Below are positions 41,080 through 50,912 of a stretch of 64,000 nucleotides of DNA, in pieces; position 1 is the first letter of the stretch; the number at the start of each line of letters is the position of its first letter. The translations under genes and the position numbers were made by a program. The stretch is taken from contig CBDEUV010000002.1 of assembly GCA_965243385.1 (NCBI GenBank), positions 2,046,001 to 2,110,000 on the forward strand. The letters are read 5' to 3'. The notes beneath the pieces are model-generated. The model saw nothing but the letters and a program-made list of their open reading frames with translations. It had not been told where the DNA came from and did no database searches. This stretch comes from JANSYA01 sp965243385 (GTDB taxonomy: Bacteria > Spirochaetota > Leptospiria > Leptospirales > Leptonemataceae).

Positions 41080-41111
41080 ATCTGCATATCCAGATATCTC
41101 AATATGCAGAT
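41080..41111. promoter_or_regulatory. Inverted and direct repeats before a thioesterase gene
   Basis: ATCTGCATAT (41080-41089) and ATATGCAGAT (41102-41111) are perfect inverted copies 12 bp apart; ATCTCAATAT also occurs twice directly, about 24 bp apart. The element lies in an AT-rich divergent region and covers the likely start codon at 41104, as expected for a repressor site. The regulator is unknown. Confidence 0.45.
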
Positions 41112-41562
41112 CTCTCAAAAAGCTTTTAAGATTCGCAACCCGCGGTTTCAGGACCAGGCAGCCGAGATCTTTCAAAAAGCCAATTTCATCCGGGACGTGG
41201 GTTACGAACTGGTAGAAATCGCAGGAGGCCGTTGCAAGAGCCGGCTGGTTCTCGCGGAACGGCATATGCAGCAAAACAACTTCGTGCACGCCGGAGTCAT
41301 CGCCACTATGGCCGACCACACCGCAGGCGCCGCCGGAGCCACCCTGGTCGGCGAAGATCAGGTCGTGCTCTCGGTCGAATTCAAAGTCAATCTGTTGCGG
41401 CCGGGGCTCGGCGAAGAACTGATCTGCGAAGCGAATGTGCTCAAGAACGGAAAGACGCTGATCGTCGCGGAGTCGGAGGTCTACGGCGTAAAAAAGGAGC
41501 GCGCGAAGCTATTGGCGAAAGCGACCGTGACCCTCGCGGTCGTCGGCAAGCAGTACGCCTGA
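41104..41562 (+). CDS. PaaI-type hotdog thioesterase
   Basis: 152 residues. Hotdog-fold signature: HMQQNNFVHAGVIATMADHTAGAAGATL with the HxxGxxxxxxD-like active region, then LSVEFKVNLLRPGLGEELICEANVLKNGKTLIVAESEVYG. These enzymes hydrolyse acyl- or aryl-CoA thioesters in the cytosol. The ATG at 41104 is preferred; the frame is open back to a TTG at 41044 through repeat-rich DNA. No ribosome-binding site is evident. Converges on the srkA-like gene with 10 bp between stops. Confidence 0.85.
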   Translation: MQISQKAFKIRNPRFQDQAAEIFQKANFIRDVGYELVEIAGGRCKSRLVLAERHMQQNNFVHAGVIATMADHTAGAAGATLVGEDQVVLSVEFKVNLLRPGLGEELICEANVLKNGKTLIVAESEVYGVKKERAKLLAKATVTLAVVGKQYA

Positions 41563-41572
41563 TCAGCCCGCG

Positions 41573-42775
41573 TCATTTCGATTCGCTTTCAATCTTTCCG
41601 GACTCATCTGGTCCATCGGCTTGATCGGCTTCTTCAACTTTATCGATTTTATTTGGGGGCGACTCGTCTTCCCAATCCCAGAAGAAGTCGGCGTTCGTCA
41701 ACTCTTCCACCTGCCCGCCGGACGCTGCGGCGCCGCCGGGAGCCAGCTCCGGATTTTCGCTGCCGAAGGCTTCGACCTGTTCTTCCAGATCGCGCGTTTC
41801 GTTTTCCCAGTAGTCGAGCGTGCCGAAATGCGGCAGCGCCGCAGGAAACGCGGGGTCCTCCCAGCGCCTTGCCACCCAGGCGGCGTAGTGAATATAGCGC
41901 AGCGCCCGCAGGGGTTCGATCAATTTCAACCAGTGCTCTGGAAAGTCCCGAAAGCGGCGGTACTCTTCGAGGAAGATTTCGCGTAGATACAAACTGTGCG
42001 CGTCGCGGGCGGGGATCAGCATCCAGAGATCCTGCACGGCCGGGCCGTTCAAAAAATCGTCGAAGTCCAGAAAGAACCAGCCCTGCCCGGCGTACAGCAG
42101 ATTGCCGGCGTGACAGTCGCCGTGAATTCGAATCAACGGCACATCCCTGCTTAACATGTTAAAATAATCAACCGTCGTTTCTACCGCCGCGCGATAACGT
42201 TTCCCGAGATGCTCCGGAAGAAACTCGCGGCTTTCCAGATAGGCCAGCGGTCGCAGTGCGTAGGTTTCCGCATCCAGCGTCAGGCGATGCCGCGTCGGGA
42301 TCGCCGCCCCGACATTGTGAATGCGGGCGACCAGCCGGCCGAGCATCGCCGCGTGGTCCTCGCTCAATTCGTCGCAGGGTCGACCGCCGGTCCGCGGCCA
42401 GATCGCGAAATGAATGCCTTCGGTTTCGCGCAGGGTGCCCCCGCCGGGAAATTCCATGGGATAACACACCGGAATCTCGGCTTCATGCAGCTCGCGTAGA
42501 AATGCGTGCTCTTCGAGAATTTGATCTGCGCTCCAGCGGCCCGGTCGGTAGAATTTTACGATAACGTGCCGCTCGCCGGCGTCCTCATCCTGATTCGCCG
42601 CCGCTGCGGCGGCCCCGACGGTATCTGAGGCGATGCGCAAATCGTAGACGCGATTCTCCAGACTGTTCAGAATCTGCCAGTGACCGGTGGGCGCGAATCC
42701 GCCCGCCTCGATCGCCTCGAGAACGCGCTCGGGCGTTAACTTAAAAAAGAATTCGGTTTCTTCGGAAGACTGCAT
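41573..42775 (-). CDS. srkA: SrkA/YihE-like stress-response kinase
   Basis: 400 residues, slightly longer than the usual 320-330. The aminoglycoside-phosphotransferase-like fold shows LENRVYDLRI, HVIVKFYRPGRWS (ATP-binding lysine), the catalytic loop RIHGDCHAGNLLY, and FLDFDDFLNGPAVQDLW (metal-binding Asp), exactly as in SrkA, a Ser/Thr kinase that opposes toxin-mediated and oxidative stress in enterobacteria. An Ala-rich loop is inserted at about 53-68, and the C-terminus carries an acidic, low-complexity tail of about 65 residues. Upstream of it on the same strand is an acyl-CoA thioesterase. Confidence 0.85.
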   Translation of the reverse strand: MQSSEETEFFFKLTPERVLEAIEAGGFAPTGHWQILNSLENRVYDLRIASDTVGAAAAAANQDEDAGERHVIVKFYRPGRWSADQILEEHAFLRELHEAEIPVCYPMEFPGGGTLRETEGIHFAIWPRTGGRPCDELSEDHAAMLGRLVARIHNVGAAIPTRHRLTLDAETYALRPLAYLESREFLPEHLGKRYRAAVETTVDYFNMLSRDVPLIRIHGDCHAGNLLYAGQGWFFLDFDDFLNGPAVQDLWMLIPARDAHSLYLREIFLEEYRRFRDFPEHWLKLIEPLRALRYIHYAAWVARRWEDPAFPAALPHFGTLDYWENETRDLEEQVEAFGSENPELAPGGAAASGGQVEELTNADFFWDWEDESPPNKIDKVEEADQADGPDESGKIESESK

Positions 42776-42835
42776 GGGGCTGCGGCGAGCGGAATGCGGC
42801 GGCGCGAGGCCACGGGGCGGGTTTCAGCCGCGAGC

Positions 42836-43231
42836 TCAGTCCCGCTCCGGCAGGATCCGCGCGGGTTTGCCCTGGTCGTTCAGGGCGACGTAAGTAATTT
42901 CACAGGCGATAATCTCGCGATAAGTATCGTGCACGGGTTCGTAGGCGAGAATCTTGCCGAAAACGCAAACGCTGGACCGGCGGACCTGCTTGATGCGGCC
43001 GTAAATCTGCAGAATATCGCCCAGATTCGCGGGGTTGCGAAAGCGGATATTATCCATCGAAAGGGTGGCGAATTTCTTGTAGCGCAGCTCCCCGCAGGCG
43101 AAGACGTACAGGTCCTTGTCGAGCCAGACGGTCAGCTGTCCCCCGAAGATATGGTGGTTCGGATTCAGGTGCTCGTTCATCACCAGATGCTGCGTGATGA
43201 GTTTGTAGTCTTTCAGGCCGTCGGGCAGCAT
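42836..43231 (-). CDS. Acyl-CoA thioesterase, hotdog fold (YciA/BFIT-like)
   Basis: 131 residues from the ATG at 43231, which has GGAG 7 bases upstream; the longer frame to 43321 is rejected for want of a ribosome-binding site. Family blocks: TQHLVMNEHLNPNHHIFGGQLTVWLDKD (with the active-site Asn/His/Asp area), FATLSMDNIRFRNPANLGDILQIYGRI and a final EITYVALNDQGKPARI. Cytosolic. Sixty bases upstream of the srkA-like gene on the same strand, probably one transcript. Confidence 0.87.
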   Translation of the reverse strand: MLPDGLKDYKLITQHLVMNEHLNPNHHIFGGQLTVWLDKDLYVFACGELRYKKFATLSMDNIRFRNPANLGDILQIYGRIKQVRRSSVCVFGKILAYEPVHDTYREIIACEITYVALNDQGKPARILPERD

Positions 43232-43395
43232 TCCGTTTCTCCAGCGAGGGGCTACAGGGAGGCTCCGCGAGGGGGCCGGGCCGGTCAAGGTCTTCCCGTT
43301 CGTCCAGCCGACCGGATCCACAGGAAGTTGGCGCCCGGGAATCGATTTTCGGTTTTCAGATTCGGCCCTCCTGTTTATGTTCTGACTAAGCCAGT

Positions 43396-46300
43396 ATGCG
43401 ACATTCTACATATATAAATGAGACGATCCACGACCGCTACGAAGTGCGGGAGCTGCTCGGCGAAGGCGGCATGGGCTCCGTCTTTCGAGTCTGGGACCGC
43501 CAGGCGCGCTCCGAAGGCGCGCTCAAGCTGATCGACATTCGCAGCAAAAAATTCCCGCTGGAAACGGTGCTGCGATTTCGCGCGGAGGCGGAGACGCTCA
43601 AATCGCTCCGGCACCCCGGCATCATCCGGTATATCGACTATTTCGAAGAGGACGACATGCACGCCCTCTTGATGGAATATATTTCCGGCCCGACGCTGCG
43701 CACCCTGATCGACGAGCAGGGCGCCCTGCCCACCCACATCGCGGTGCGGCTCCTGCGATCGCTCAGCGAAGCCCTCCTGTATCTGCACGAAAAGGGGCTC
43801 GTGCACCACGATCTCAAGTCGTCGAATATCCTGATAGCCGAACCCGAACTGCTGGAAGGCGCAGAAGCGGCAGACGACAACCCGGCGAACGCGAGCAGAG
43901 GCGCCGCGGGACTCGGCATCCGACTCGTCGACTTCGGGCTTTCTCATCTGGTCGGAGCGCAGGAGCGACACTTCGCCGGCACCCTCGCGTACATGGCGCC
44001 GGAACAGACCGGCATGCTGAACAAGCTGATCGATCACCGCGCGGATCTGTACGCTCTCGGCATAATTTTGTACGAATCGCTGACGGGGCAACTGCCCTTT
44101 CTCGATTCCGATCCCGCGATCTTAATGCACCAGCACGTGGCCGCAACGCCGCGTAAACCGTCCGAAATCGTGCCGGGCATTCCCCGAATTCTCGAAGCCA
44201 TCACGCTGAAACTATTAAGCAAAGATCCGGACGATCGATACCGAACGGCTTCGGGATTGATTCGCGACCTGGACCGTCTCGATCGACTCAGTCCGCCGCG
44301 AACGACCAACGGCAAGCAGGCCGACGATCCCGGCGTCTTTCCGCTGGGCGAAGAGGATCACTGGCACAGCTTTCCGCGTCGCAATCCGTTTTTGAACCGC
44401 GACGCGGAACGCGAAGAATTGCTCGAAGCGATCGCCGATGTAAGCGACGAGAACCAGGGCGGTCGCTTGATTCTACTGGACGGAACTCGCGGCATCGGCA
44501 AAACGGAGCTGCTTAATACGATCTATAACGAGGTGCAGCCTCAATCGGGGGTCACCTGGTTTCATACGGCCCGTAAAGAAGAAACCGAAATCCGGCATAA
44601 GACGATTCGTTCGCTGCTGAATAACTTCGTCGCCTATCTGGGCTCGATTCCGGAAGAGCAACAGTATAAGATCGTAACCTATTTGCGCGCGCACTTTCGC
44701 GAACGCTTTAGCGTATTTCTGGAGCTCGTTCCGGAAGTCCGCGCCTGGCTGCCCGACGATCTCGCGCAGCAGGATTCCGCTGAAACCGGCGGCGCTCCGG
44801 AAACGGCTACGGCGGACGCCGAAGAGGTCGGCTTCGAATTCATGCAATCCGTCGCACGGCATCAGAAGCGACTCGTGGTGTTCATCGACGATTTTCATAA
44901 CGTGGAGATCAGTTCGGCGCGCGCGCTGCTCGAAAGATTCGCGGAACTCAAAGAGCGGCCGATCGTATTTATCTTCGCTTATAATCACGAACTCCTGCCG
45001 GAACGTCACAAAGAAATCCTGCATCGCCTGCGGGGCGAAAGCGGCGTCCACTTCAGTCGCCTGGAGGCGCTGACCGAAGCGGTCTGCAGCGAATTACTGC
45101 AACAACTCTTTTCCCGTAAGCTCGGCGACCTGCCCGCCCTGCTCGATCCGCTGTATGCGACGACCGGCGGCAATCCCGGAACCCTGCGTTTGATTCTGCA
45201 GAGTCTCATCGATCGCAAGATTATCTATTTCGATCAGGATAACTGGCAGACCCGCATGCCGGAAGCGCTGGATTACATTCAAAGCTACCGGGGCGGCGGG
45301 GCCGGCGCTTCACAGCTGGAAGCCTTCGGCGAACGCGATCTGGATCTCTTGCGGCGCAGCGCCGTCTTCCAGCGGGCCTTCACGCTGGACGCCTTAGAGG
45401 CGATTCTGAAACCGCTTAAAGCGAACGAGCCGTCGGAGGCTTCAGCTCCAGGCCCCGGCAATTCCGACCCGGGTACGGAAGCGAACGCGGGCGACGAAGC
45501 CGGCACCTGCAATCATCTTTTGATTCAGGTTCTCGACCGCGCGGTGCGGGCCGGCGTGCTCTCCGTGGACTCGCACCGACTGTACGCGTTCCGGGACCCG
45601 GCCCTGCGCCAGAAACTGCGTGACGAGCTGGAGTCTGGCACGCGCCAGAAGATTCATCGCAGCATCGCGGAGTTTCTGGAGCGCGTGGTACTACCGGATT
45701 CGCCGGACGCGATTTACGATATCGCGCACCACCAGGAACACGCCGGCGATTTATCGGCGGCTCTGGACACCTACGAAGGCGCGGCGAAGAAAGCATTCGA
45801 AGCTTCGTTTACGAATCGCCAGTCGCAACTGTACTACGACCTGGCCTACCGCATCGTCGAAAGGCTGCCGGAGGGCGCGGTCGACGAAGAGCGCGTATTC
45901 GAGATTCTATTTCATTCCGTGAATCACGATAACAACCTGAACCCGACGCGGGCTTTAATCGGCGAAAGACTGGAACGCCTGGAACGCGTCGCCGGACAGA
46001 ATATCGCCCGACGCATTCGTTATTTGACCGTGCGCGCCATGCACTGCTTTTATATCGGACGCAAAGCCGATATGATTCGGTACGGCGAAGAACTACTGGC
46101 TCTGGACGAGAACGGCGAATATGCCGAACTCACGCTTCAGGTCTATTTGATGTTCGGCACGACACCCACGGGTAAGAGCTATCGCGAACGCAGCGAACTG
46201 CTCCAAAAAGGCATCGACATCGCCCTGGACCTGAAACGGGACGAACTGATCCCGGCCGCGGCGACGGTCTATATGAATATGCTCGCCTACCTGGGGCGCT

Positions 46301-48462
46301 TTGAAGACGGCGAAGCGGAACTCCAGCGCATCGTCAGCCGGCTGAATAACCTGCAGACGAATATCGCGAAGATCGTTCCATTATTCGCGAGCGGCATTTT
46401 ACACGGCGAACGCGGCGAATTTCGCAAAATCCTGGACTCGCAGTCCGGCATGGATATCGACCGGCTGCCGATTCCTGAGATCGGCCGGCTGATTATTACG
46501 GCCCATCGGGCCCGCGCGCTGAGTATGGAAGGCCATTTTCGCGAAGCGCTGCAGGCATACGAAGCGCTGATCGACTCGACGGACAACACCGCCAACCGCG
46601 GCGACTATTCGCTGGTCATGCACGGCCGCATATTGCTAGCGCTGCGAATGGAAGAACCGGAAGAAGCTCTGGAATACGTAGAACGCGGCCACCGCCACTT
46701 AAAACTACGCCCGGATCCTTACGTCTCCGCGATCTTCAGCATTCTAGGCGCGCAGGCCTATCTAAAGCTCGGCCAGACCCACGACGCCCTCGAATATATC
46801 AACCAGGCGCGCGAAGCCGCGCGGCCGCTGGATTCGCAGTTGCTCGATGCGCATCTGGAATTTATCGCCGCGAAACTCGACTGGCAGCAGAGCCGCGACG
46901 AAAACTATATCGCCGTCGGCGAAGCGGTGCTCGAACACTTCCGCAATATGGGGGTGACCGGCTATCATAATATTTATCGCGAAGATCTCAAGCAATGGCG
47001 TAATCTGTACAGCGACTCTTCTTCGCATACGATTATGGGCGGGGGCGAAAACCGCGAACTCGTCCAGTTGATGGAAATCAACCGAAAGATTTCTTCGACG
47101 CTCGACACGAACGTACTATTAGAGCTGGTATTGAAAGGCGCCATGCAGATTGCGGGCGCGCGGCACGGCTACCTGTTCACCTGCGACGATCCGGATGACG
47201 CCGACGGCGCGAGCACTCCGCTGCCCCGTCTGGAGATCTCGCAGAACGCAAGCGGTGACGCCATCGCTCCCGAAGATCAGCTCCTCAGCCGCACCATATT
47301 ACACACCACGATCTCATCGCGCTCGTCCATTCTCACTCGTGAAGCGCGGCGCGAAAAACGCTGGGAGCACTCAAAGAGCGTCATCGAAAAGGACCTCAGG
47401 TCGGTACTGTCCGTACCGATCCTCTTGCGCAATAAGATTCTGGGAGTGTTGTATCTCGACAACCAGCAGGCGAGCTCGGTATTCACGGTCAAAGATCGCG
47501 AAATCGTCGAGAATTTCGCGACCCAGGTCGCCATCGCCATGAACAACGCGAGCATTTTCGAGCGCGAACAGGAAGCCCGGGCCAGAACCGAAGCCACTCT
47601 GACGGCCTTCGCGCGTTTCGTGCCCCGCCAGTTCACCGAACGATTCGCGGAAGGCAAAGTCGAACTCCTGCAGACCGGGCTGTCGCGCCAGGAATCGCTT
47701 TCGATATTATTCTCGGACGTCAGGTCGTTTACGACCCTGTCCGAGGCGCTCGGCTCCGAAAAGACATTCGTGCTGCTGAACGACTATCTCGAGCGTATGG
47801 AAACGCCCATTCGCCGCCACGACGGTTTCGTCGATAAATTCATCGGCGACGCGATCATGGCCCTCTTCGACGGCGCGGCGGTCAGCGCGGTGAACGCGGG
47901 CCTGGAAATGCTGACGGTCCTCGACGAATTCAACCGGCCGCGGATTCAGCGCGGCGAAGCGGCGCTGCGCATCGGCATCGGCGTCAACACCGGCGACGTA
48001 ATGATCGGCGTGGTAGGTTCGCGCGAACGCATGGATACGACCGTGATGGGGGACACCGTCAATACCGCTTCCCGCATCGAAAGCCTGACGAAATTTTACG
48101 GCTGCGATTTCCTGATCGGCGAAGAGACTCAGCGCGCGATCCAGGCCGACGACCGACTGCTGACCCGCTTCGTCGATGCGGTGCAGGTCAAAGGTAAAGG
48201 CGAAAGTACGCGAATCTACGAAGTTTTTAATCACGATTCGGAAGAAATTCGCGAAAACAAATTACGCCACCAGCCCCTGCTGGAAGAAGCGATCGCGACG
48301 TACCAGGCGGCGGACTGGACTGAAGCGACGCGGCTCTTCGGCGAATACTACTCGCGCTTTCCCGAAGACAAGATCGTCACGCCCTTCCTGGAACGCTGTG
48401 AACGCTTTCAAACGCTGCCGCCGGAAGACTGGGCGGGCATCTATCGCCTGGATTCGAAATAA
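43396..48462 (+). CDS. Ser/Thr kinase - AAA-type ATPase - TPR - GAF - adenylate cyclase fusion
   Basis: 1688 residues, the largest gene here. Kinase domain (about 14-290): LGEGGMGSV loop, ALKLI lysine, catalytic loop LVHHDLKSSN (about 136) with His in place of the usual Arg before Asp, and VDFGLSHL. A P-loop ATPase domain follows: Walker A GTRGIGKT (about 362-369), Walker B LVVFIDDF (about 492). A helical repeat region, TPR-like, spans about 720-1200. GAF domain about 1230-1390. Class III cyclase about 1430-1600 with metal aspartates in FSDVRSFT and KFIGDAIMALF, substrate residues Lys and Asp (VDKFIGD; RMDTTVMGD) suggesting ATP, and NTASRIE. Cytosolic. It probably senses a ligand through GAF and makes cAMP under kinase/ATPase control; such fusions are known in Leptospira and other bacteria. 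Confidence 0.93.
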   Translation: MRHSTYINETIHDRYEVRELLGEGGMGSVFRVWDRQARSEGALKLIDIRSKKFPLETVLRFRAEAETLKSLRHPGIIRYIDYFEEDDMHALLMEYISGPTLRTLIDEQGALPTHIAVRLLRSLSEALLYLHEKGLVHHDLKSSNILIAEPELLEGAEAADDNPANASRGAAGLGIRLVDFGLSHLVGAQERHFAGTLAYMAPEQTGMLNKLIDHRADLYALGIILYESLTGQLPFLDSDPAILMHQHVAATPRKPSEIVPGIPRILEAITLKLLSKDPDDRYRTASGLIRDLDRLDRLSPPRTTNGKQADDPGVFPLGEEDHWHSFPRRNPFLNRDAEREELLEAIADVSDENQGGRLILLDGTRGIGKTELLNTIYNEVQPQSGVTWFHTARKEETEIRHKTIRSLLNNFVAYLGSIPEEQQYKIVTYLRAHFRERFSVFLELVPEVRAWLPDDLAQQDSAETGGAPETATADAEEVGFEFMQSVARHQKRLVVFIDDFHNVEISSARALLERFAELKERPIVFIFAYNHELLPERHKEILHRLRGESGVHFSRLEALTEAVCSELLQQLFSRKLGDLPALLDPLYATTGGNPGTLRLILQSLIDRKIIYFDQDNWQTRMPEALDYIQSYRGGGAGASQLEAFGERDLDLLRRSAVFQRAFTLDALEAILKPLKANEPSEASAPGPGNSDPGTEANAGDEAGTCNHLLIQVLDRAVRAGVLSVDSHRLYAFRDPALRQKLRDELESGTRQKIHRSIAEFLERVVLPDSPDAIYDIAHHQEHAGDLSAALDTYEGAAKKAFEASFTNRQSQLYYDLAYRIVERLPEGAVDEERVFEILFHSVNHDNNLNPTRALIGERLERLERVAGQNIARRIRYLTVRAMHCFYIGRKADMIRYGEELLALDENGEYAELTLQVYLMFGTTPTGKSYRERSELLQKGIDIALDLKRDELIPAAATVYMNMLAYLGRFEDGEAELQRIVSRLNNLQTNIAKIVPLFASGILHGERGEFRKILDSQSGMDIDRLPIPEIGRLIITAHRARALSMEGHFREALQAYEALIDSTDNTANRGDYSLVMHGRILLALRMEEPEEALEYVERGHRHLKLRPDPYVSAIFSILGAQAYLKLGQTHDALEYINQAREAARPLDSQLLDAHLEFIAAKLDWQQSRDENYIAVGEAVLEHFRNMGVTGYHNIYREDLKQWRNLYSDSSSHTIMGGGENRELVQLMEINRKISSTLDTNVLLELVLKGAMQIAGARHGYLFTCDDPDDADGASTPLPRLEISQNASGDAIAPEDQLLSRTILHTTISSRSSILTREARREKRWEHSKSVIEKDLRSVLSVPILLRNKILGVLYLDNQQASSVFTVKDREIVENFATQVAIAMNNASIFEREQEARARTEATLTAFARFVPRQFTERFAEGKVELLQTGLSRQESLSILFSDVRSFTTLSEALGSEKTFVLLNDYLERMETPIRRHDGFVDKFIGDAIMALFDGAAVSAVNAGLEMLTVLDEFNRPRIQRGEAALRIGIGVNTGDVMIGVVGSRERMDTTVMGDTVNTASRIESLTKFYGCDFLIGEETQRAIQADDRLLTRFVDAVQVKGKGESTRIYEVFNHDSEEIRENKLRHQPLLEEAIATYQAADWTEATRLFGEYYSRFPEDKIVTPFLERCERFQTLPPEDWAGIYRLDSK

Positions 48463-48602
48463 AGCGTGACTGCTCTCGCGGCCGGGATCGCCGCTTAGCT
48501 GACGGCGAAGCCGGGTCGCCAACCACAGGCCGCGCGCGATAATCGCCGCGCAGCCTTGAAAATATCGGTAGCGTCCCGACCCGCCATCGTTGATCTGGCC
48601 GC

Positions 48603-50426
48603 GTGAAGTCAAGCACCGGTAATTCTATCGTCTGGCTGAGCGTCTTCGGTCTAATCCTGGTATTGAGCGCCGGAGTCTGGTCGGCCATTCTCACGGCGAC
48701 CGACGGACGTTTCGCTTATATTCTCGACGACCCCTATATTCACCTGGCGATCGCGCGCAATCTGGCCGAGTCCGGCGTCTGGGGCGTAACGCGCTACGAA
48801 TTCACCGGCGCGTCTTCCAGTATCGTCTGGATCGGGCTGCTGACCTTGATCGAATATTTCTTCGGCCGCGCGGAGCTCGCGCCGCTGTTTTTGAATATGA
48901 TCCTGGCCGGGATCTTCACGGCGATGGTCCAGCGGCGCCTGCAGGAATTTCACAGCTCGCGCATGAAGATTCTGGGGCTCAGCCTCCTGATCTTGCTTTC
49001 GACTCCGGTGATTACACTCGTCTTCCTGGGGATGGAACATCTCCTGCAGACCGTGATCGCCTTCGCCTTCGTCTACGCGGCGGCGCGCCACATCGCGCAG
49101 GCTTCCGGGAACGAAGGATCCACCGGCGATCTGATTCCCGCGGGCGACGCCAGTGCAATCAGCGAGAACGCCGAAACAACAGCCATAACCGTCGGCGCGG
49201 GCGGGGGCGCCTTAGCAACGGAGACCGCGAACTCCGAACCGAATGTACACAGCGAAGGAATCCTGAAGCTTGCAGTGCTTGCCCTGCTCACGACTTCCGT
49301 CCGCTACGAGGGCCTGTTTCAGATCGCAGCCGTCGGCCTGTACCTCGTGCTGCGTCGGCGTTTCGTCGCGGCAGCCGCGATCGGAGCGGCCGGCGCTTTC
49401 GTGCCGGCGATGTATGCGCTGTATTCCAACTCGCAGGGCTGGCCCGCTCTGCCGACGCCGTTATTAATGAAAGGCAGTCTGAGCGGCCTGTTGAACGTGG
49501 ACTCGATGGATGACGTACTTCGCGGCGTGAATTACCTGATTCAGGAAAAATACATCAAACACATCCACATGCCGATTCTCCTGGCTCTGACCGGCTTCGC
49601 GTATCTGCGCAATCGTCGCCGGGGGGCGTCTCCTTTTTCGTTCGAACAAATATTACTCGGCCTGTTCTTACTGATCGCGATCCAGCACGTACACCTGGCG
49701 GGCCTTGGCTGGTACTTTCGGTACGAAGCCTATCTGGTCGCTCTGGGCCTGGTCCTGCTGGCGATGCATTATTATCAGGCGTCGACTCGCGCGGGTGTCG
49801 CTTCGGGTTCCACCGCAAGCCGTACAAAAGGCTGGCGCCGCGTATTGATCGCCGCCGTCGTAATCGCCTGCGTCGCGCGATTGTGTTTCAGTCTGGGATG
49901 GCGCGCCTTCGTGAGCGTGGCGGGGCTGCCTGGTTCCGCGCGCGAAATCTACACGCAGCAAATTCAGTCGGCCCGCTTCTTCGATCGCTACTATTCAGGC
50001 CAGGCGGTCGCGGCCAACGATATCGGAGCCATCAACTATTTCGCGGACATCCGCTGCGTGGATCTTTTCGGTCTGGCCAATCACGAAGTCGCCCGGCTGC
50101 GAAAAAACGACGCCTTCACGACCGAAAGCATAGCAGAGCTGAGCGAACGCGCGGGCGTGCGCGTCGCGATCGTCTACGATAAATGGTTCGAACGCGCGGG
50201 CGGTCTGCCGGCCCACTGGCGCAAAGCCGGCGAATGGACGATCCCCGAACGCACTACCGTCGCACAGGATACGGTCGCAATTTACGCGGTGGACGCCGAC
50301 TACAATACGCTCGTCCAGCAGTTGATAGAATTCGGCGAGAGCATGCCTGCGGAAATCGAACAAAACGTCCCGTATCGGGCACAGAAAAATCCAGCGATCG
50401 AGACGGCGGGCGTCACGCGCAATTAA
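48603..50426 (+). CDS. Polytopic membrane protein, GT-C glycosyltransferase-like
   Basis: 607 residues from GTG 48603. About ten to twelve hydrophobic segments are spread over the first 450 residues, and the first loop carries an acidic motif, LDDPYIHLAIARNLAESG, like the DD/DE site of GT-C lipid-linked-sugar transferases (ArnT, PMT, GT39/GT87 types). The C-terminal 150 residues are a soluble domain (YSGQAVAANDIGAINYFADIRCVDLFGLAN) probably in the periplasm. Cell-surface glycan assembly is the likely role; donor and acceptor unknown. A low-complexity loop near residues 165-215 interrupts the membrane region. Its 3' end overlaps the converging dksA-like gene by 14 bp. Confidence 0.7.
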   Translation: MKSSTGNSIVWLSVFGLILVLSAGVWSAILTATDGRFAYILDDPYIHLAIARNLAESGVWGVTRYEFTGASSSIVWIGLLTLIEYFFGRAELAPLFLNMILAGIFTAMVQRRLQEFHSSRMKILGLSLLILLSTPVITLVFLGMEHLLQTVIAFAFVYAAARHIAQASGNEGSTGDLIPAGDASAISENAETTAITVGAGGGALATETANSEPNVHSEGILKLAVLALLTTSVRYEGLFQIAAVGLYLVLRRRFVAAAAIGAAGAFVPAMYALYSNSQGWPALPTPLLMKGSLSGLLNVDSMDDVLRGVNYLIQEKYIKHIHMPILLALTGFAYLRNRRRGASPFSFEQILLGLFLLIAIQHVHLAGLGWYFRYEAYLVALGLVLLAMHYYQASTRAGVASGSTASRTKGWRRVLIAAVVIACVARLCFSLGWRAFVSVAGLPGSAREIYTQQIQSARFFDRYYSGQAVAANDIGAINYFADIRCVDLFGLANHEVARLRKNDAFTTESIAELSERAGVRVAIVYDKWFERAGGLPAHWRKAGEWTIPERTTVAQDTVAIYAVDADYNTLVQQLIEFGESMPAEIEQNVPYRAQKNPAIETAGVTRN

Positions 50427-50742
50427 CGCAGGTCGTGGTCTCCGGCATATATTCAATGCGGGCCGGCGCGATCGTTTCGCCGCACTCTTCGCAGACGCCG
50501 AAATTTGGAGCGTCCAGCTTCGCCAGCGCGGCCTTGAGTTTGTCAAGCTTTACCAGAGATTCGCTTAATGCCGCTTCGTTCACGCTCTTGTTTTGAATGG
50601 CGTCCATGCGCGTCAGCCGGCCCAGGGAAACGTCCGGCGCGATCGGCTGCGTCGACTCTTCGAGCCCGGCGATGTCCGCTCGCAGCGCTTTCAGATCCGA
50701 TTCGATCTTTTGTTTGAGCTGCGCCTTTTCCTCGGGACTCAT
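50413..50742 (-). CDS. DksA/TraR-type zinc-finger protein
   Basis: 109 residues from the ATG at 50742, with GGAG 5 bases upstream. A helical N-terminal half (SPEEKAQLKQKIESDLKALRADIAGL) leads to the four-cysteine zinc finger CEEC ... CVNC at the C-terminus. The segment LGRLTRMDAIQ is conserved in small DksA-like proteins that act on RNA polymerase or, in short forms, have other roles. The coiled-coil tip Asp pair of true DksA is not clearly present, so functional equivalence to DksA is unsure. Divergent from recQ. Confidence 0.85.
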   Translation of the reverse strand: MSPEEKAQLKQKIESDLKALRADIAGLEESTQPIAPDVSLGRLTRMDAIQNKSVNEAALSESLVKLDKLKAALAKLDAPNFGVCEECGETIAPARIEYMPETTTCVNCA

Positions 50743-50912
50743 GCACACTCCGTAGCCGCCCGCTCGCCAGCGCGCAAACGATTTTTTCCGTCCCACCCAG
50801 GCGGGTAGTCCAGCGTCTCAGGACTTCGATCCTCAAAAAAATGCGACACCGCAATCGCCGGGACAATCGGGTTGACGGCCGGCGGCCCGGCGCGAATCGT
50901 CCGCTGGTGTCG

